Positions 34,101-42,420 of a stretch of 64,000 nt of DNA are shown in pieces. The position numbers were made by a program, and so were the translations under genes. The notes under the pieces were generated by a model. The model was given only the letters and a program-made list of their open reading frames with translations. It made no database searches and was not told the origin of the DNA. The stretch is from Gari tellinella (taxonomy: Eukaryota; Mollusca; Bivalvia; Cardiida; Psammobiidae), in the NCBI GenBank assembly GCA_922989275.2, contig OV277859.1, positions 87,602,198-87,666,197 on the forward strand. Direction: 5' to 3'. The first letter of the stretch is position 1. Each line of letters begins with the position of its first letter.

Positions 34101-37100
34101 AATGGTGTTTTGACTTAAGAAATATTGAAATGAGTGTCAAACAGTCTCGATCCTGATCAGATGCCACATTATGTGGCATCAGATCAGGATCCAAACTGAT
34201 CACAACTGACTATTATGACCCATTGCCCCATAGCCTATTTCTAGTTTTGAAAATAGGTGAACACTAAAGCAGGCTGAAAGTAAAGCAGAATGTGCCTTAA
34301 GGTACATTCTGCTTTACTTTCAGCATGCTTTAAGCAAACTTCTACTTGAATTTAGAAAATAGGTATTATCATACATAGTCATAACTGTATGAATTGGAAT
34401 TATTTTCTCAGTGGAGAAATAAATTAAAGGTGTAAAAAGACATATTTATGGGGTAATGGGTTAACAGGCAGTGAAGGGGTTAACTCCAGATTGACTGCAC
34501 ACTGCCATCCTCTCCTTCCTACAGGTGTATACGGCCTTCCTCACTGTCCCGCCAACTCATCCATTTGCGAGTATATTGATAAGCTCCTCAACTTTGGTGC
34601 TTATACACCGTAAGTATGAAACATGCACAGTAAACCCTCCTCTCACTGGCTGTTCTTATATATAAACCCCACTCACTATGAACATTTATCATCTAAGCTA
34701 TTACATTAGCTTATACTAAGATTTATTTTGTCTAGAATAAGATTGTCATAACACTCACTCAGAATTCAAACAGGCAGATTTGCACGGAACAGATTAACTC
34801 GTAATGAGAGAATTTGTTTATGTTGTAATTCTGGCGATATGGAAGACGAGTACCATTTTATTTGTGTTTGTTCTCGCTTTGTTGATTTAAGAGTGAAGTA
34901 CCTGAAGAAGTATTATTTTCAAAGACTATCAATGTTTAAATTTATTGAAATATTGAACTCAGCAAACAAACACATTTTGTGTAACTTAAGATGCTCTTAG
35001 AATAAGGTATTCTCTTAATGTAAATAACTGATGTATTCAACCTTAAAGATGCATATTATATGGCTTTGTGATTGAAATGATGTACAGCGCTCCCTCTCTA
35101 CAACGACATCAAATGGGAGACAAAATATATGTTCGTTGTTCGGAGGGAGTCGTTGTAGAGAGGGAACTTAACTTACATTTGCAAACAGCTTGAATCCAGA
35201 TCAGACGCCGCGTAACGCGTATCTAGATTCAAGCTGTTTGCCACTCGTCATTATGGGTTTTTTTCTGTCAAAATGTCAAAAATGTAAATTTGAGAAAAAC
35301 TGCAGACCACAATTTTAAGTAGACTATATTGCAGCCGTAAACAGATTAGACATGATTAAAAAGTTTTGGGAACAGCGGTTATAGCCGTTGTAAGGAGGGA
35401 ACCGTTGTTCGAAGGGCCGTTGTAGAGAGGGAGTACTGTACTTTGTACAAATCTGAATAAAATTCTGTTCTGTTCTTATAAAATGAAGAAAACATCCATA
35501 GGAAAGAGTGCAGACTCATGTCAGACTGATCAAAAAATATTTTGTATAAATTGTTAGAAATTGTTTTGCAACAGATGTAAAATAATCAAAATATTAACTT
35601 TTTAAACTATTGTATGTGACTAGGGTTATTGAAATGTTTGTTTGAATTGCAGCTGTTAACTGACATTGTATCCCATCCTACCTTCTTAATGAAATGTCAT
35701 TACATTTGTATAGTTATGTATCATGTAAATAACAAAAGTAATAATGTATATTATATAATCTTTCAGATGGATTCAGGATCAGTAAGTACTCTTATTTCTT
35801 ATATTATTTGCTCATCTTGTTTGGATGATATATATGCACTAAAACCTATTACAACCACTAAATAATATTAAGTGTTTATGGCAGGTTACTGTTTAAAGCA
35901 AGGTGACAGAAAGCTTCTTACATGTACCTGCCGCTAGCCTGCAAAGAGGTTTTAGCTCACCTGAGCCAAAGGCTCAAGGTGAGCTATTGGGATGGACCTG
36001 TGTCCGGCGTCGTTCGTCGTCGTTAACAATTGCTTCAAATGACATCTCCTCTTATACCGCTTGACAGATTTCAACCAAACTTTACAGAAATGTTCCTTGG
36101 GTCAAGCTCTTTCAAATTTGTTCAAAGAATTAAAAACAATGCAGAACTCTGGTTGCCATGGCAACCAAAGTGAAATAAGGAAATCTTTAAAAATCTTCTT
36201 GCCAAAAACTGCAAGGGCCAGAGCTTAGATATTTGGCACATAGCATCATCTACAGGTCCTCTATCAAGTTTGTTCAAATTATGCCCCTGTGGTCAAAATT
36301 GGCCCCGCCCCGGGGTCACAGTTTTACATAGAGTTATATAGTGACATTTTCAAATGTCTTATCCTCTGAAACTGATATGGCTAGAGCTTTGATATTTGGC
36401 ATGGTGACAGTTCTAAATATCCTGTACGTATTTTGTTCAAATTGTTCCGGTCTGTTGCATATCTAGGTCACATGAGCTAAAAATAGATTTTTTCAATGAA
36501 ATCCTAAAAAATCTTCTCGTCAAAAACCACAAGGGCTATAGCTTAGATATTTGGCATATAGCATCGCCTACAGATCCTCTATCAAGTTTGTACAAATTAT
36601 GCCCCTGGGGTCAAAATAGGCGCCGCCCCGGGGGTCACAGTTTTACATTGAGTTATATCGTGAAATTTTCAAACATCTTCTCCTCTGAAACTTATATGGC
36701 CGGAGCTTTGATATTCGATATGGTGACACTTCTAGATGTCCTTTACCTACTTTGTTCAAATGGTTCCGGTCTGTTGCATATCTAGGAGCTAAAAATAGAT
36801 TTTTTTTCAATGAAAACTTAAAAAAATCTTCTCGTCTGTAACTACAAGGGCCAGAGCCTAGATATTTGGAACATAGCATCATCTACAGATCCTCTATCAA
36901 GTTTGTTCAAATTATATCCCTGGGGTCAAAATTGGCCCCGCCCCGGGGTCACAGTTTTAGAGTTATATAGTGAAAATTTAAATGTTTTCTTCTCTGACAC
37001 TAGTAGGGCCAGAGCTTTGATATTCGGCATGGGGACACTTCTAGATGTCCTTTACCTATTTTGTACAAATGGTTCCAGTCTATTGCATAAGTAGGTCACA

Positions 37101-40100
37101 GGAGCTAAAAATAGATTTTTGCAATGGACATTTTTTAAAATCTTCTTGTCTAAAACCCTAGTACCCTTATCTTAGATATTTGGCACATAGCATCATTTAC
37201 AGGTCCTCTATCAAGATTGTTCAAATAATGCCCCTCAGGTAAAAATGACCCCGTCCTGGACATAAATCATTATCTCTATTTTGTCAGTTATTCTCAGGTG
37301 AGCGAAATATGCCCCATGGGGCTCTTGTTAGACTAAAGTTTAATGCTTCTTAAAAATTTACCACAAAATAACACTTACATGTTAGACTGTGCATTACTTT
37401 TTGGCTGTTGTCTGCTTCTTATCTTTCAGACTGTAAATTGCTTCTTATATTTCAGACTGGTACAAGCTGAGTATTGGCATGATCCACTGAATGAGCAGGA
37501 GTACCAAAGTCAGAGTGTGTTCCTAGCAGATATCAACCAGGAAAAGGTATTCTCACAATATACATTTTTTTTTATCACAAGAAAGATGCATTCAATCTAT
37601 CTTTTAATTTAAACCTTCTTTACTTCCTAAAAAAACAACAGAAAAAACAACAATTGTTTGTATACACACTGAGAAAACTAAATTAAAGAAACTTTGAATG
37701 AATTGCAAACAGCTTGGATCTTGATGAAAGTTGACATTTAATTGTCCAAATTTGTTTTTATTGCATGACTAAAGAACAGAGAAAGATTTTGAGTCATAGA
37801 TCACAAGCTTTGCTAAATAAAGTGTTACTTTGCAAAATCTAAGCATGTTTTGATGCAGGATAACTAACAATCATCAGTACTGTTTAACCCTTTACCTTAT
37901 AGAAGCGCCTTTTAGCGTATTCCATTTAATCCTCCGCGGAAGAAAATAGTTCCAATCTATACAGTCATAAATATGATTTGGAAGAAATATTTTCTAAATT
38001 TCTAGCAGGTGGTAACTTAAAGCAGGCTGAAAGTAAAGCAGAATGCGCCTTAGGGCGCATTCTGCTTTACTTTCAACCTGCTTTAAGTAGTCACCTATTT
38101 TCCAAACTAGAAAAAACTTATTGGGTAAAGGGTTAAAGTCTTCTGAAACTGACATTAATTATACACATATATAATTAACGATTTATTCTATATTTCAGAG
38201 TGTGAACCAAACGTACAAGACTAACCTGATGAAGCTGAAGAACCTAGTACTGGTGAAGTTCCTCCAGGATACCATGGTTACTCCACGAGATAGTGAGGTG
38301 AGATGCCCCATAATTACATAGCCCTTTCCTTGAAAGCATTCGCCTTAGATGTATGCTCATCCATTACAAACAGTGTGCTTGTAAAGAGTACACTTGTCCT
38401 GTGAAAACAGTGTAGACGTAGATCAGAGGGCTCCTGATCTGGGTTTGTGCTGTATTATATATTGGAAAGATAACTCTGAATGGTCAAAAAATGGACATGA
38501 CTGAATTTGAAACCGTTTTATTTTTTAGGGCCAAATGAGATAAGCTGAAGTCATTGATCCTCTTATGTTCAAATAAAAGGGTGCCTTGAATATATTTGTG
38601 AAACGGTCAAACTTAATAGTTTACCAACATATTTGCTTCTATAGGAGCTTTCTGTATTACTTTTTCTCCACTGCATTAAGTAGCGTTTGTGTAAGGAGCT
38701 TTTCTAGGCTTCTTTATTCCATGATTGGTTGACCTATTCCTTCCCTTCATAGTATACTGTTTACGACAGGTAGCTGCTGAAAGTAGAGCAGAAACTCTTT
38801 GCTAAAAGTAAAGCAGAAAGCTCCTTTAGGAGCTTTCTGTTTAACTTTTAGCCTTCGTTTAGCAGCCACCTGTCATAATATAGAAAAAATAATCATATGA
38901 CTCTGAGCTAGGACAGATATAGAAATGCGAAGTGTAATCTTGATGAGCATTGAGAAAGTAAAAGGTGTTAACATGAAGTGAAGAGTAACTACAAGGTTGG
39001 CTGTGATATTTAGGTTGAAAACCCCTAATGAGATTAGACAAAAATCGGTACTCTACGGAGAGCAGTCAGCCATTCTCATTAACTGCCAACTTGTTCAAAG
39101 CCATGCTAAAGCATGTTTCGGAACAGATCGGCAATTGATTGTAATGGCGATCACTCTTTGTATCGATCCGATATTGACCAACCTTAAAGTTGTGAACCAA
39201 TATTTGTATTGCAGTGGTTTGGATTCTACAAGCCAGGCCAGGACAAGACCTTGTACACCATGTTTGAGAGCCCCTTGTACACTGAGGTAAATATCAATGT
39301 CCTTTTACAGGGCTCCAGATAAGAGGTAGTTATTTCAACAAATCCAACATTTTCTCACTCTTTTTAGAACCAAATCCTATGGTGTTACTACTCATTAGAA
39401 TCGTCTCGACGATTCTAATGAGTAGTGACACCATAGGGTTTAATTCAGAAATAAAGATTTTAGTATTTGAAAAACTACCCTTATCTGGTGCTCTGCTTTT
39501 ACTGGTAAAACATCTTGTTACTACAAAAATATAGAGTACCGCCAAGAGAAAAACCGGCTGGAATATTTGATGTCACATATCGTTGACTAGTTTCAACCTT
39601 GTTTGGACTCATCAGAACGGATGTTGTTGTCACGTTTTAACCATTTAAAGTGCTGAAACTAAACTCAAAGCCACAGCTAATGCAACAATTCCTATATGTA
39701 ATATAATTTGAGTGTTTGTAGACAGATTGTGTTCAAATCTGTAACAAGTATAACTCAACACATCACATGGTAGAAATTTCTTTTCAATCTATTAGCAAAG
39801 GAATTACAACCACAGACTTGTGTTAATTATTAGGTGTTTATAACAAGTGACTGCTTAAAGCAAGGTGACAGTTAAACATAAAGCTCCTTTTTGGAGCTTT
39901 CTGTTTTACTGTTACCTTACTTTTAGCTGTCACCTGTTCTATATACAATCATTAGCATTTGTATTAGTGGTCGTAATAGAGAGCTTTTACTGTATATTAT
40001 TTTACTTCAGGATAAGCTGGGACTGAAGTCACTGAATGCCACAGGCCGTATTCACTTCCTGACTTCCAACACTGACCATCTGCAGTTCACACAGCAATGG

Positions 40101-40136
40101 TTCATTGACAACATCATCAACAAATACCTCAAGTGA
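22120..40136 (+). CDS. PPT1: Palmitoyl-protein thioesterase 1, complete 10-exon gene
   Basis: Lysosomal hydrolase that removes fatty-acyl groups from S-acylated cysteines during protein breakdown. Exons read from the sequence: 22120-22234, 23912-24024, 24639-24766, 26843-26913, 34525-34609, 35767-35781, 37456-37546, 38199-38297, 39215-39286, 40011-40136. All introns are GT-AG and phases join without a stop, giving 915 nt = 304 residues plus TGA (human PPT1 is 306). A hydrophobic signal peptide follows Met9 (about 9-28); Met1 and Met9 are both possible starts. Seen: [14 protein letters not shown] near 32-46, nucleophile motif GFSQGGQF with Ser113, Asp230 in FLQDTMV, His286 in TDHLQF, and the conserved QAEYWHDP and FLADINQE blocks. 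N-glycosylation sequons lie at Asn153, Asn209 and Asn272; Asn209 corresponds to a known site in the mammalian enzyme. No key residue is missing. Introns 1, 4 and 6-9 are filled with MITEs. Identification is very secure; exact UTR ends are not. Confidence 0.96.
22335..22566 (+). mobile_element. Two degraded A-type fragments in PPT1 intron 1
   Basis: 22337-22440 has TTAACCCTTTACCCCCATAG and half a hairpin. 22490-22566 has GCTTAAAGCAGGTTGAAAGT ... CCTGCTTTAAGCTACCGTC. Right ends are missing. Confidence 0.65.
22602..23187 (-). pseudogene. LINE relic (RT C-terminus and 3' UTR) split by element N
   Basis: Between 23187 and 23041 the - strand reads [20 protein letters not shown] followed by PSVVSADS, the characteristic end of CR1/Jockey-type RT ORFs ([11 protein letters not shown]). 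The following 3' sequence continues beyond the N insertion (22648-23036) to about 22602. No full domain survives. It lies in PPT1 intron 1. Confidence 0.65.
22648..23036. mobile_element. N-family element, 389 bp, 5-bp duplication CTTAG
   Basis: TIRs GCCTAAAAAAAAAGATGTGT and its near complement ending TTTTTTTTTAGGC. Flanked by CTTAG (22643-22647 and 23037-23041). Subterminal GACCGACCCTA / TAGGGTAGGTCGG-type repeats are also inverted. No ORF. Superfamily not assigned. Confidence 0.75.
23185..23435 (+). mobile_element. A-family TTAA MITE in PPT1 intron 1
   Basis: TTAACCCATTACCTCTTAGC ... AGGGGTAATGGGTTAA. Nearly perfect hairpin with centre GTGCCTTAAGGCAC. Confidence 0.9.
23526..23601 (+). mobile_element. 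A-family right-end fragment
   Basis: AAATTGGAACTATTTCCTTC ... CTTCTATTGGGGAAAGGG. Confidence 0.6.
24106..24453. mobile_element. A fragment followed by a B3-type TTAA MITE (PPT1 intron 2)
   Basis: 24106-24219: A-type (ATCCATTATCCCTTGAATAT). 24220-24453: B3, TTAACTCATTGAGCCCTAGT ... GGGGATAATGAGTTAT, with a shortened hairpin (CAGTGAAAACCCTGAT / CAGGGACTTCACTG). Confidence 0.7.
24501..24609 (-). mobile_element. F-family half element
   Basis: GAGACGATTCTAATGAATAG ... TTTACTCCCTCCTATTTGGA. The left half is missing. It ends 29 bp before PPT1 exon 3. Confidence 0.65.
24783..25698 (-). mobile_element. D-family TA MITE split by element V
   Basis: (C/A)AGTGCTCCATCCCCACAAC on the left and TTGTAGAGAGGGAGCACTG on the right, TA on both sides. 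The hairpin's right arm (CGACGTCTGATCTGGAG) survives near 25561. PPT1 intron 3. Confidence 0.75.
24955..25525 (+). mobile_element. Element V: tandem 180-bp core with short inverted ends
   Basis: GGCCGGATTG near 24955 and CAATCCGGCC near 25516 are inverted. After a CCGTCCGTCCGTCC stretch, a unit with an exact 180-bp period repeats about 2.6 times (for example GTTAGTGTCAGTTTTAG at 25025, 25205 and 25385). Pearl/Helentron-like architecture (inference). Confidence 0.65.
25840..26000 (-). mobile_element. F-family element, one hairpin arm deleted
   Basis: CAGGGCTCCAGATAAGGGAG ... CCCATATCTGGAGCTCTG. The second arm is missing after CGTCTCTTCG. No clear target duplication. Confidence 0.7.
26288..26536 (+). 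mobile_element. B4-type TTAA MITE
   Basis: TTAACACATTGAACGCTAGG ... TCAGGGCTGAATGAGTTAA. Hairpin AACAGTGTAGACCCTGAATA / TGATCAAGGTCTTTTCTGTT. Sister copy at 57821. Confidence 0.78.
26624..26823 (-). mobile_element. F-family element 19 bp upstream of PPT1 exon 4
   Basis: (C/T)AGTGCTCCAGCAGATAAGA ... CTTATCTAGAGCCCTG, with TACAT on both sides. Its right end leaves only 19 bp including the acceptor before exon 4. Confidence 0.82.
27035..27306. mobile_element. Two adjacent G-family palindromic MITEs
   Basis: 27035-27157 and 27177-27306. Each has arms CATTTGATTGGTCAGATTTG / CAAATCTGACCAATCAAATG (second copy slightly changed in both arms) inside a wider inverted repeat ending in ...TTTATAACCTTG. 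PPT1 intron 4. Confidence 0.82.
27307..28164. other. No gene; hairpin at 28033-28109
   Basis: The hairpin reads GCAAACAATAGACCTAGATC, then AGAGGGATC ... GATCCCTCT, and back. The rest of this intronic stretch is unclassified. Confidence 0.45.
28212..28397 (-). pseudogene. LINE fragment: reverse transcriptase C-terminus with GTGA microsatellite tail
   Basis: On the - strand the frame reads [18 protein letters not shown], then [18 protein letters not shown] and a TGA stop. 'GRPKKTW ... D..DPWRR' is the usual end of an RT ORF in several LINE clades. It is followed by a (GTGA)n tail (28190-28215 on the + strand), as expected for a microsatellite-tailed LINE 3' end. The fragment is inserted inside an F element and is severely 5'-truncated. 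Confidence 0.75.
28534..30452 (+). mobile_element. Helentron/pearl-like element IV
   Basis: 5' end AGCTCGCCTGTTCGTAGAAC then AGCAGAGCT (hairpin), then GGCGTGGGCGTGAGCGTGG. About four units of roughly 180 bp follow (AGGTTAAAGTTTTTTGGACG at about 28611 and repeats to 29360). The 3' end is CAGGTGGCTTTGACACCC plus ATTTCTGGTT. Inserted after a T run in F, leaving F's right terminus (30453-30480) intact. Contains F 29577-29757. Confidence 0.72.
29577..29757 (+). mobile_element. F-family element nested in element IV
   Basis: CAGAGCTCCAGATAAGGGAA ... CTCTTATCTGGAGCCCTG. Hairpin CCCTGTGGTGTCACTATACA / GTGGTTACACCATAGGG. Target duplication not clean. Confidence 0.82.
30752..30956 (-). mobile_element. 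A-family TTAA MITE, one hairpin arm lost
   Basis: CCAACCCATTACTCTATAG ... GGTTATGGAGTAAAGGGTTAA. Shares its right TTAA with the next A copy. Confidence 0.8.
30953..31196 (+). mobile_element. A-family TTAA MITE, inverted relative to its neighbour
   Basis: TTAACCCATTACCCCATAGC ... TATGGGTTAATGGGTTAA. Hairpin centre GTGCCTTAAGGCAC. Confidence 0.88.
31195..31846. other. No gene; short inverted repeat at 31195-31277
   Basis: AAGACAGGTGGTTGC / GCAGCCACCTGTCTT are inverted, an old MITE core. ORFs of 61-74 codons nearby show no family features. Confidence 0.45.
31847..32355 (-). mobile_element. A-family TTAA MITE split by B
   Basis: TTAACCCTTTCCCCAATAGA ... GGCTATCAGGTAAAGGGTTAA. Perfect hairpin with centre GCGCCTTAGGGCGC. 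B occupies 32062-32322 at a TTAA. Confidence 0.9.
32062..32322 (+). mobile_element. B-family TTAA MITE nested in A
   Basis: TTAACTCTTTCCTCCCTGAA ... GGGTTCAAAGAGTTAA with hairpin 32179-32244 (centre CTCCTTTCGGAG). The paralogous A at 58808-59059 shows the unoccupied site. Confidence 0.92.
32658..34057 (+). mobile_element. M-family TTAA MITE split by Helentron-like element III
   Basis: TTAAATCTTTGCATGCTGGG on the left and CTAGCATGCAAAGAGTTAA on the right. 65-bp hairpin at 33943-34007 (inner stem CACCGCATTATGCGGTG). Confidence 0.85.
32686..33862 (+). mobile_element. Helentron/pearl-like element III
   Basis: 5' hairpin AGCTCGACTTTTTCGAAAAG then TCGAGCT, then GTCGCCTGCGTCTGCGTC. About six units of roughly 153 bp (CAGAGTTATTGCCCTTGTTT at 32899, 33052 and on). 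3' hairpin AGCACCCGTTTGCGGTGCT followed by CTCGTT. No ORF. Confidence 0.8.
34138..34200. repeat. Hairpin cassette with a GCCACATTATGTGGC centre
   Basis: CAAACAGTCTCGATCCTGAT ... ATCAGGATCCAAACTGATC. The inner stem is fully paired but different from other copies; the outer arm is partly decayed. Confidence 0.75.
34214..34464 (+). mobile_element. A-family TTAA MITE just before PPT1 exon 5
   Basis: (ATGA)CCCATTGCCCCATAGCC ... TATGGGGTAATGGGTTAA, ending 60 bp before exon 5. Hairpin centre GTGCCTTAAGGTAC. Confidence 0.87.
34752..35000 (+). pseudogene. LINE fragment: C-terminal tail of a reverse transcriptase ORF
   Basis: An 82-codon open frame ending in TAG contains [18 protein letters not shown], then a Cys cluster (ICLCCN) followed by [19 protein letters not shown] and KYLKKYYF. 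This is the typical end of many animal LINE ORF2 proteins (Cys-Cys-His-Cys tail, 'EDEYHF'). It has no start codon and upstream frames are closed, so it is a 5'-truncated insertion in PPT1 intron 5, 142 bp after exon 5. Confidence 0.8.
35095..35438 (+). mobile_element. D-family TA MITE, 344 bp
   Basis: CAGCGCTCCCTCTCTACAAC ... TTGTAGAGAGGGAGTACTG, TA on both sides. Hairpin 35182-35240 (CAAACAGCTTGAATCCAGAT / ATCTAGATTCAAGCTGTTTG) has lost part of one arm. Confidence 0.9.
35439..35766. other. No gene; intronic sequence before the microexon
   Basis: Unclassified AT-rich DNA of PPT1 intron 5. Confidence 0.5.
35767..35781 (+). CDS. PPT1: PPT1 exon 6, a 15-nt microexon
   Basis: Exon 5 ends with CC and exon 7 begins with one base followed by LVQAEYW. 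The 15 nt here, preceded by a good acceptor (ATAATCTTTCAG) and followed by GTAAGTAC, add exactly one base, four codons (Trp-Ile-Gln-Asp) and two bases. This restores phase on both sides and yields PWIQDQLVQAEYW, which matches the length of the human segment between GAYS and LVQAEYW. Skipping it would shift the frame. Splicing is inferred from phase and homology, not from transcripts. Confidence 0.85.
35845..35953. mobile_element. Fragments of C and of an M right end
   Basis: TTACAACCACTAAATAATAT ... GCTTAAAGCAAGGTGACAG (C left half), then GCCGCTAGCCTGCAAAGAGG (M-like right end), directly before element II. Confidence 0.5.
35954..37329 (+). mobile_element. Helentron/pearl-like element II, 1376 bp
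   Basis: 5' hairpin AGCTCACCTGAGCCAAAGGC then TCAAGGTGAGCT, then CGGCGTCGTTCGTCGTCG. Three to four long units of about 310 bp (AGATATTTGGCA..TAGCATC, ATTATGCCCCTG, TTTGTTCAAATGGTTCC). 3' hairpin GCCCCATGGGGC followed by TCTTGTT. Some ORFs inside are repeat shadows. PPT1 intron 6. Confidence 0.8.
37547..37883. other. No gene seen (PPT1 intron 7)
   Basis: AT-rich. A half hairpin (GCAAACAGCTTGGATCTTGA) lies near 37705. Confidence 0.45.
37884..38136 (-). mobile_element. A-family TTAA MITE before PPT1 exon 8
   Basis: TTAACCCTTTACCTTATAGA ... TATTGGGTAAAGGGTTAA. Perfect hairpin (GCGCCTTAGGGCGC centre). Ends 62 bp before exon 8. Confidence 0.9.
38318..38552 (+). mobile_element. Degraded B-type element
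   Basis: Contains CAAACAGTGTGCTTGTAAAG, then AACAGTGTAGACGTAGATCA, and a body like other B copies (AATGGTCAAAAAATGGAC). TTAA termini are lost. Confidence 0.55.
38763..38876. repeat. C-type hairpin remnant
   Basis: AAAGTAAAGCAGAAAGCTCC TTTA GGAGCTTTCTGTTTAACTTT is still paired. The outer flanks GACAGGTAGCTGCTGAAAG / CAGCCACCTGTC are inverted too. Confidence 0.65.
39010..39200 (+). repeat. Unclassified repeat shared with 7850-8010
   Basis: CAGTCAGCCATTCTCATTAA and AATGAGATTAGACAAAAATC match, inverted, the region near 7900-8005. PPT1 intron 8; function unknown. Confidence 0.55.
39308..39495 (-). mobile_element. F-family element, 6-bp duplication CTTTTA
   Basis: CAGGGCTCCAGATAAGAGG ... CCTTATCTGGTGCTCTG flanked by CTTTTA (39302-39307, 39496-39501). 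The hairpin GAATCGTCTCGACGATTC has lost the TTCGA loop. It starts 21 bp after PPT1 exon 9. Confidence 0.9.
39803..39992 (+). mobile_element. C-family MITE abutting PPT1 exon 10
   Basis: The left tip is lost; right end GGTCGTAATAGAGAGCTTTT ACTG plus TA. Hairpin GCAAGGTGACAGTTAAACAT / TTTTACTGTTACCTTACTTT. It ends 18 bp before exon 10. Confidence 0.8.
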
Positions 40137-40259
40137 AAACCCCAAGACGAGATTGGATGACTGTCAGTGAACTTGTAATTGCTGCAATACAATAGAATAT
40201 TAACTCTTCTCATGCTCAACATGTTTTTTGTTTCAAATAATTTTATGTAATTTTACTTT

Positions 40260-40493
40260 TTAATCCGTTACTCCATAAAATGTTTCTTGCTTTGAAAATA
40301 AGTGACCACTTAAAACAGGTTGTACGGCGCATTCTGCTTTACTTTCAGCCTGCTTTAAGCAAAAATCTGCTAGAATGTACATGTAGAAAGTATTTCATGA
40401 CACATATCAATATCTGTATAATTTGTAACTATTTTTTCAATGAAGGAATAAATTAAATTTGCTAAAATCAGTATTTATGGAGTATCGGGTTAA
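40260..40493 (+). mobile_element. A-family TTAA MITE downstream of PPT1
   Basis: TTAATCCGTTACTCCATAAA ... TATGGAGTATCGGGTTAA. One hairpin arm is mostly deleted. Its AATAAA-like motif could serve as a poly(A) signal, but there is no evidence. Confidence 0.8.
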
Positions 40494-40631
40494 CAAGTTT
40501 TTCTTTTCTTAAAATGTTATTTTCTTTTTGTCAGAAAGATTACTTTTCTTAATTTGCTGTGAACATACAAGCTCATGTGTCAAAAAGTTTGGATTAAAAT
40601 GAGATGCTGAGTTATTTGGGATCTTATCTTC

Positions 40632-40883
40632 TTAACCCTTTCCTTCCTGAAACTTCAAATGGACAATGCAAGTTTCCAATTTAGTCTAGTCTAGTTCTGA
40701 CTATTTAAAGTTGACTTTTGTCTGTATTGCAGTATGACAAACAGTGATGACCCTGATCAGAGGGCTCCTTTAGAAGCCCTCTGATCTGGGTCTTCACAGT
40801 TTGCATAGGACAAGTACTCTTCACAGGTACACTGCTTTGAAAGAAAGGGCATATACATGCATGACTATTGTTCAGACGATTAA
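40632..40883 (+). mobile_element. B-family TTAA MITE
   Basis: TTAACCCTTTCCTTCCTGAA ... ATTGTTCAGACGATTAA. Hairpin AAACAGTGATGACCCTGATC / GATCTGGGTCTTCACAGTTT. Confidence 0.8.
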
Positions 40884-41081
40884 TAAAGTTTGTTTCCAAA
40901 ATCCATTAATTAGCATGAGTAGGGTTAATACATATCACATTTTCTTCTAAATAACCAATCACAAATTAAGATTATATATTGTCAACTTTTGTATCACAGA
41001 ACAATTAGAAATAGAGATGAGATTATTTTTGATACACACATTTTTGTAAATTTTATGTATCCCTCTGCTTTAGCAGAGATT

Positions 41082-41283
41082 CAGGGCTGCCATATCTCGA
41101 TCTAAAAAAATCCTAAGATTTCCAAAGTTTCTATTTTCAAGTGTGACTACTTAAAGCAAGTTGAAAGTATAGCAGAATGCGCCTGAAGGTGCATTCTGCT
41201 CTAGTTTCAGCCTGCTTTAAGCTACTATTTGCTAGGATAACAATCCGAAGATTTCGGAAAAATCCGAAGATATGGCAGCCCTG
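41082..41283 (+). mobile_element. H-family element, 6-bp duplication GAGATT
   Basis: CAGGGCTGCCATATCTCGAT ... ATATGGCAGCCCTG flanked by GAGATT (41076-41081, 41284-41289). The centre is an A-type hairpin with A-type flanks (ACTACTTAAAGCAAGTTGAA; CTTTAAGCTACTATTTGCTA). Confidence 0.93.
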
Positions 41284-41392
41284 GAGATTAGACAATGATG
41301 TAATGTTTTGACTTGGCTGGGAGCCACTATATTGTTGATATGTCTCTGTATAAATTGATAAAGATGAAATCAGTGCTACATATAATCCCATT

Positions 41393-41628
41393 TTAAACCA
41401 TGACCCCATAGCCTGTTTATAGGTTTGAAGACAGTGACCACTTAAAGCACCACAGCACATTCTGCTTTCCTTTCAGCCTGCTTTAAGCTACCATGTTTTA
41501 GGATAGAAAAATTTTGTGGTACATTCTTATTCAGAACTGTTTAAAAAAATGAAACTGTTTTCTTCAATGGAGGAAAGAAAATTAAATAAAAGGTGTAAAA
41601 AATGTGTATTTATAGGGTAATGGGTTAA
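41393..41628 (+). mobile_element. A-family TTAA MITE
   Basis: TTAAACCATGACCCCATAGC ... TATAGGGTAATGGGTTAA, with one hairpin arm deleted. A further A fragment (right half, inverted) lies at 41811-41899. Confidence 0.82.
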
Positions 41629-42094
41629 GACCATCCAAGAGAAGAACCAATGCTGGTGTTTGATAGTGAAAGTAACTCACTAACAATTGCCTTAGAATAC
41701 AGTATGGATTGCTTCCCCTGAAACTCACATGGCATGAAAAAGCATTTCTATATGTATCGGTAATGTAAAGGTGCAATAGGCACTTCAACGGGTTAAAATG
41801 AAAAATCAGTACCTTAAGGCACATTCTGCTTTAGTTTCAATTGCCTTAAGTGCTCACCTGTCTTCAAAATCTAGGAAAAGGCTATGAGATAATGGGTTAG
41901 CATGAGTTTTACTGTGTTTTGTGATCATGCTGAATAGCTGTAAAGTGCTGTAGAAATCAAATACATTTATTGGGATACAGATTCATAGTTTTATAGTAAG
42001 AAAAAGGCCATAAACTGAAGTGTCCATCAACAAATAATGTTGCTGTTGTTATTGTAAATTTAATAAGGATTTTGCATTACATCAGGGTCAAAGC

Positions 42095-42240
42095 TGTATA
42101 ACGTCTTAAGAGTATGAATTGATTCTAAGATTGATCTCAAGCATTTGATTGGTCAGATTTGAGCAAAAAGCTAAAATAGGACCAATCAAAATTAATGCAT
42201 GAGAATGATCTCAGACTCATCTCAAACCCTTTATAACATT
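42095..42240. mobile_element. G-family palindromic MITE
   Basis: CATTTGATTGGTCAGATTTG / AGGACCAATCAAAATTAATG within wider inverted arms. The second arm is slightly diverged. Confidence 0.7.
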
Positions 42241-42420
42241 AGGGCCAGGCATTTTAGCAATGTGTCATCCTATCCCTTGTGCAACAGTCAGTGACAGCCC
42301 ACTTTGGTCGGATGTTTTTTGTCACATATCATGAAGCCAAGGTATTTAGGATGTTTTAGAGATAGACATCAAAGTAATGCTGGACGAAGGCAATGCAGAA
42401 GACTCTTATAGGTTACACAT

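Noticed and set aside
35629..35865. 78-codon ORF overlapping the PPT1 microexon
   Set aside because: Only the 15 nt at 35767-35781 are used, in the phase set by neighbouring exons; the ORF itself reads intron.
36588..37094. Two related ORFs ([10 protein letters not shown] / [10 protein letters not shown])
   Set aside because: Successive tandem units of Helentron-like element II, not genes.
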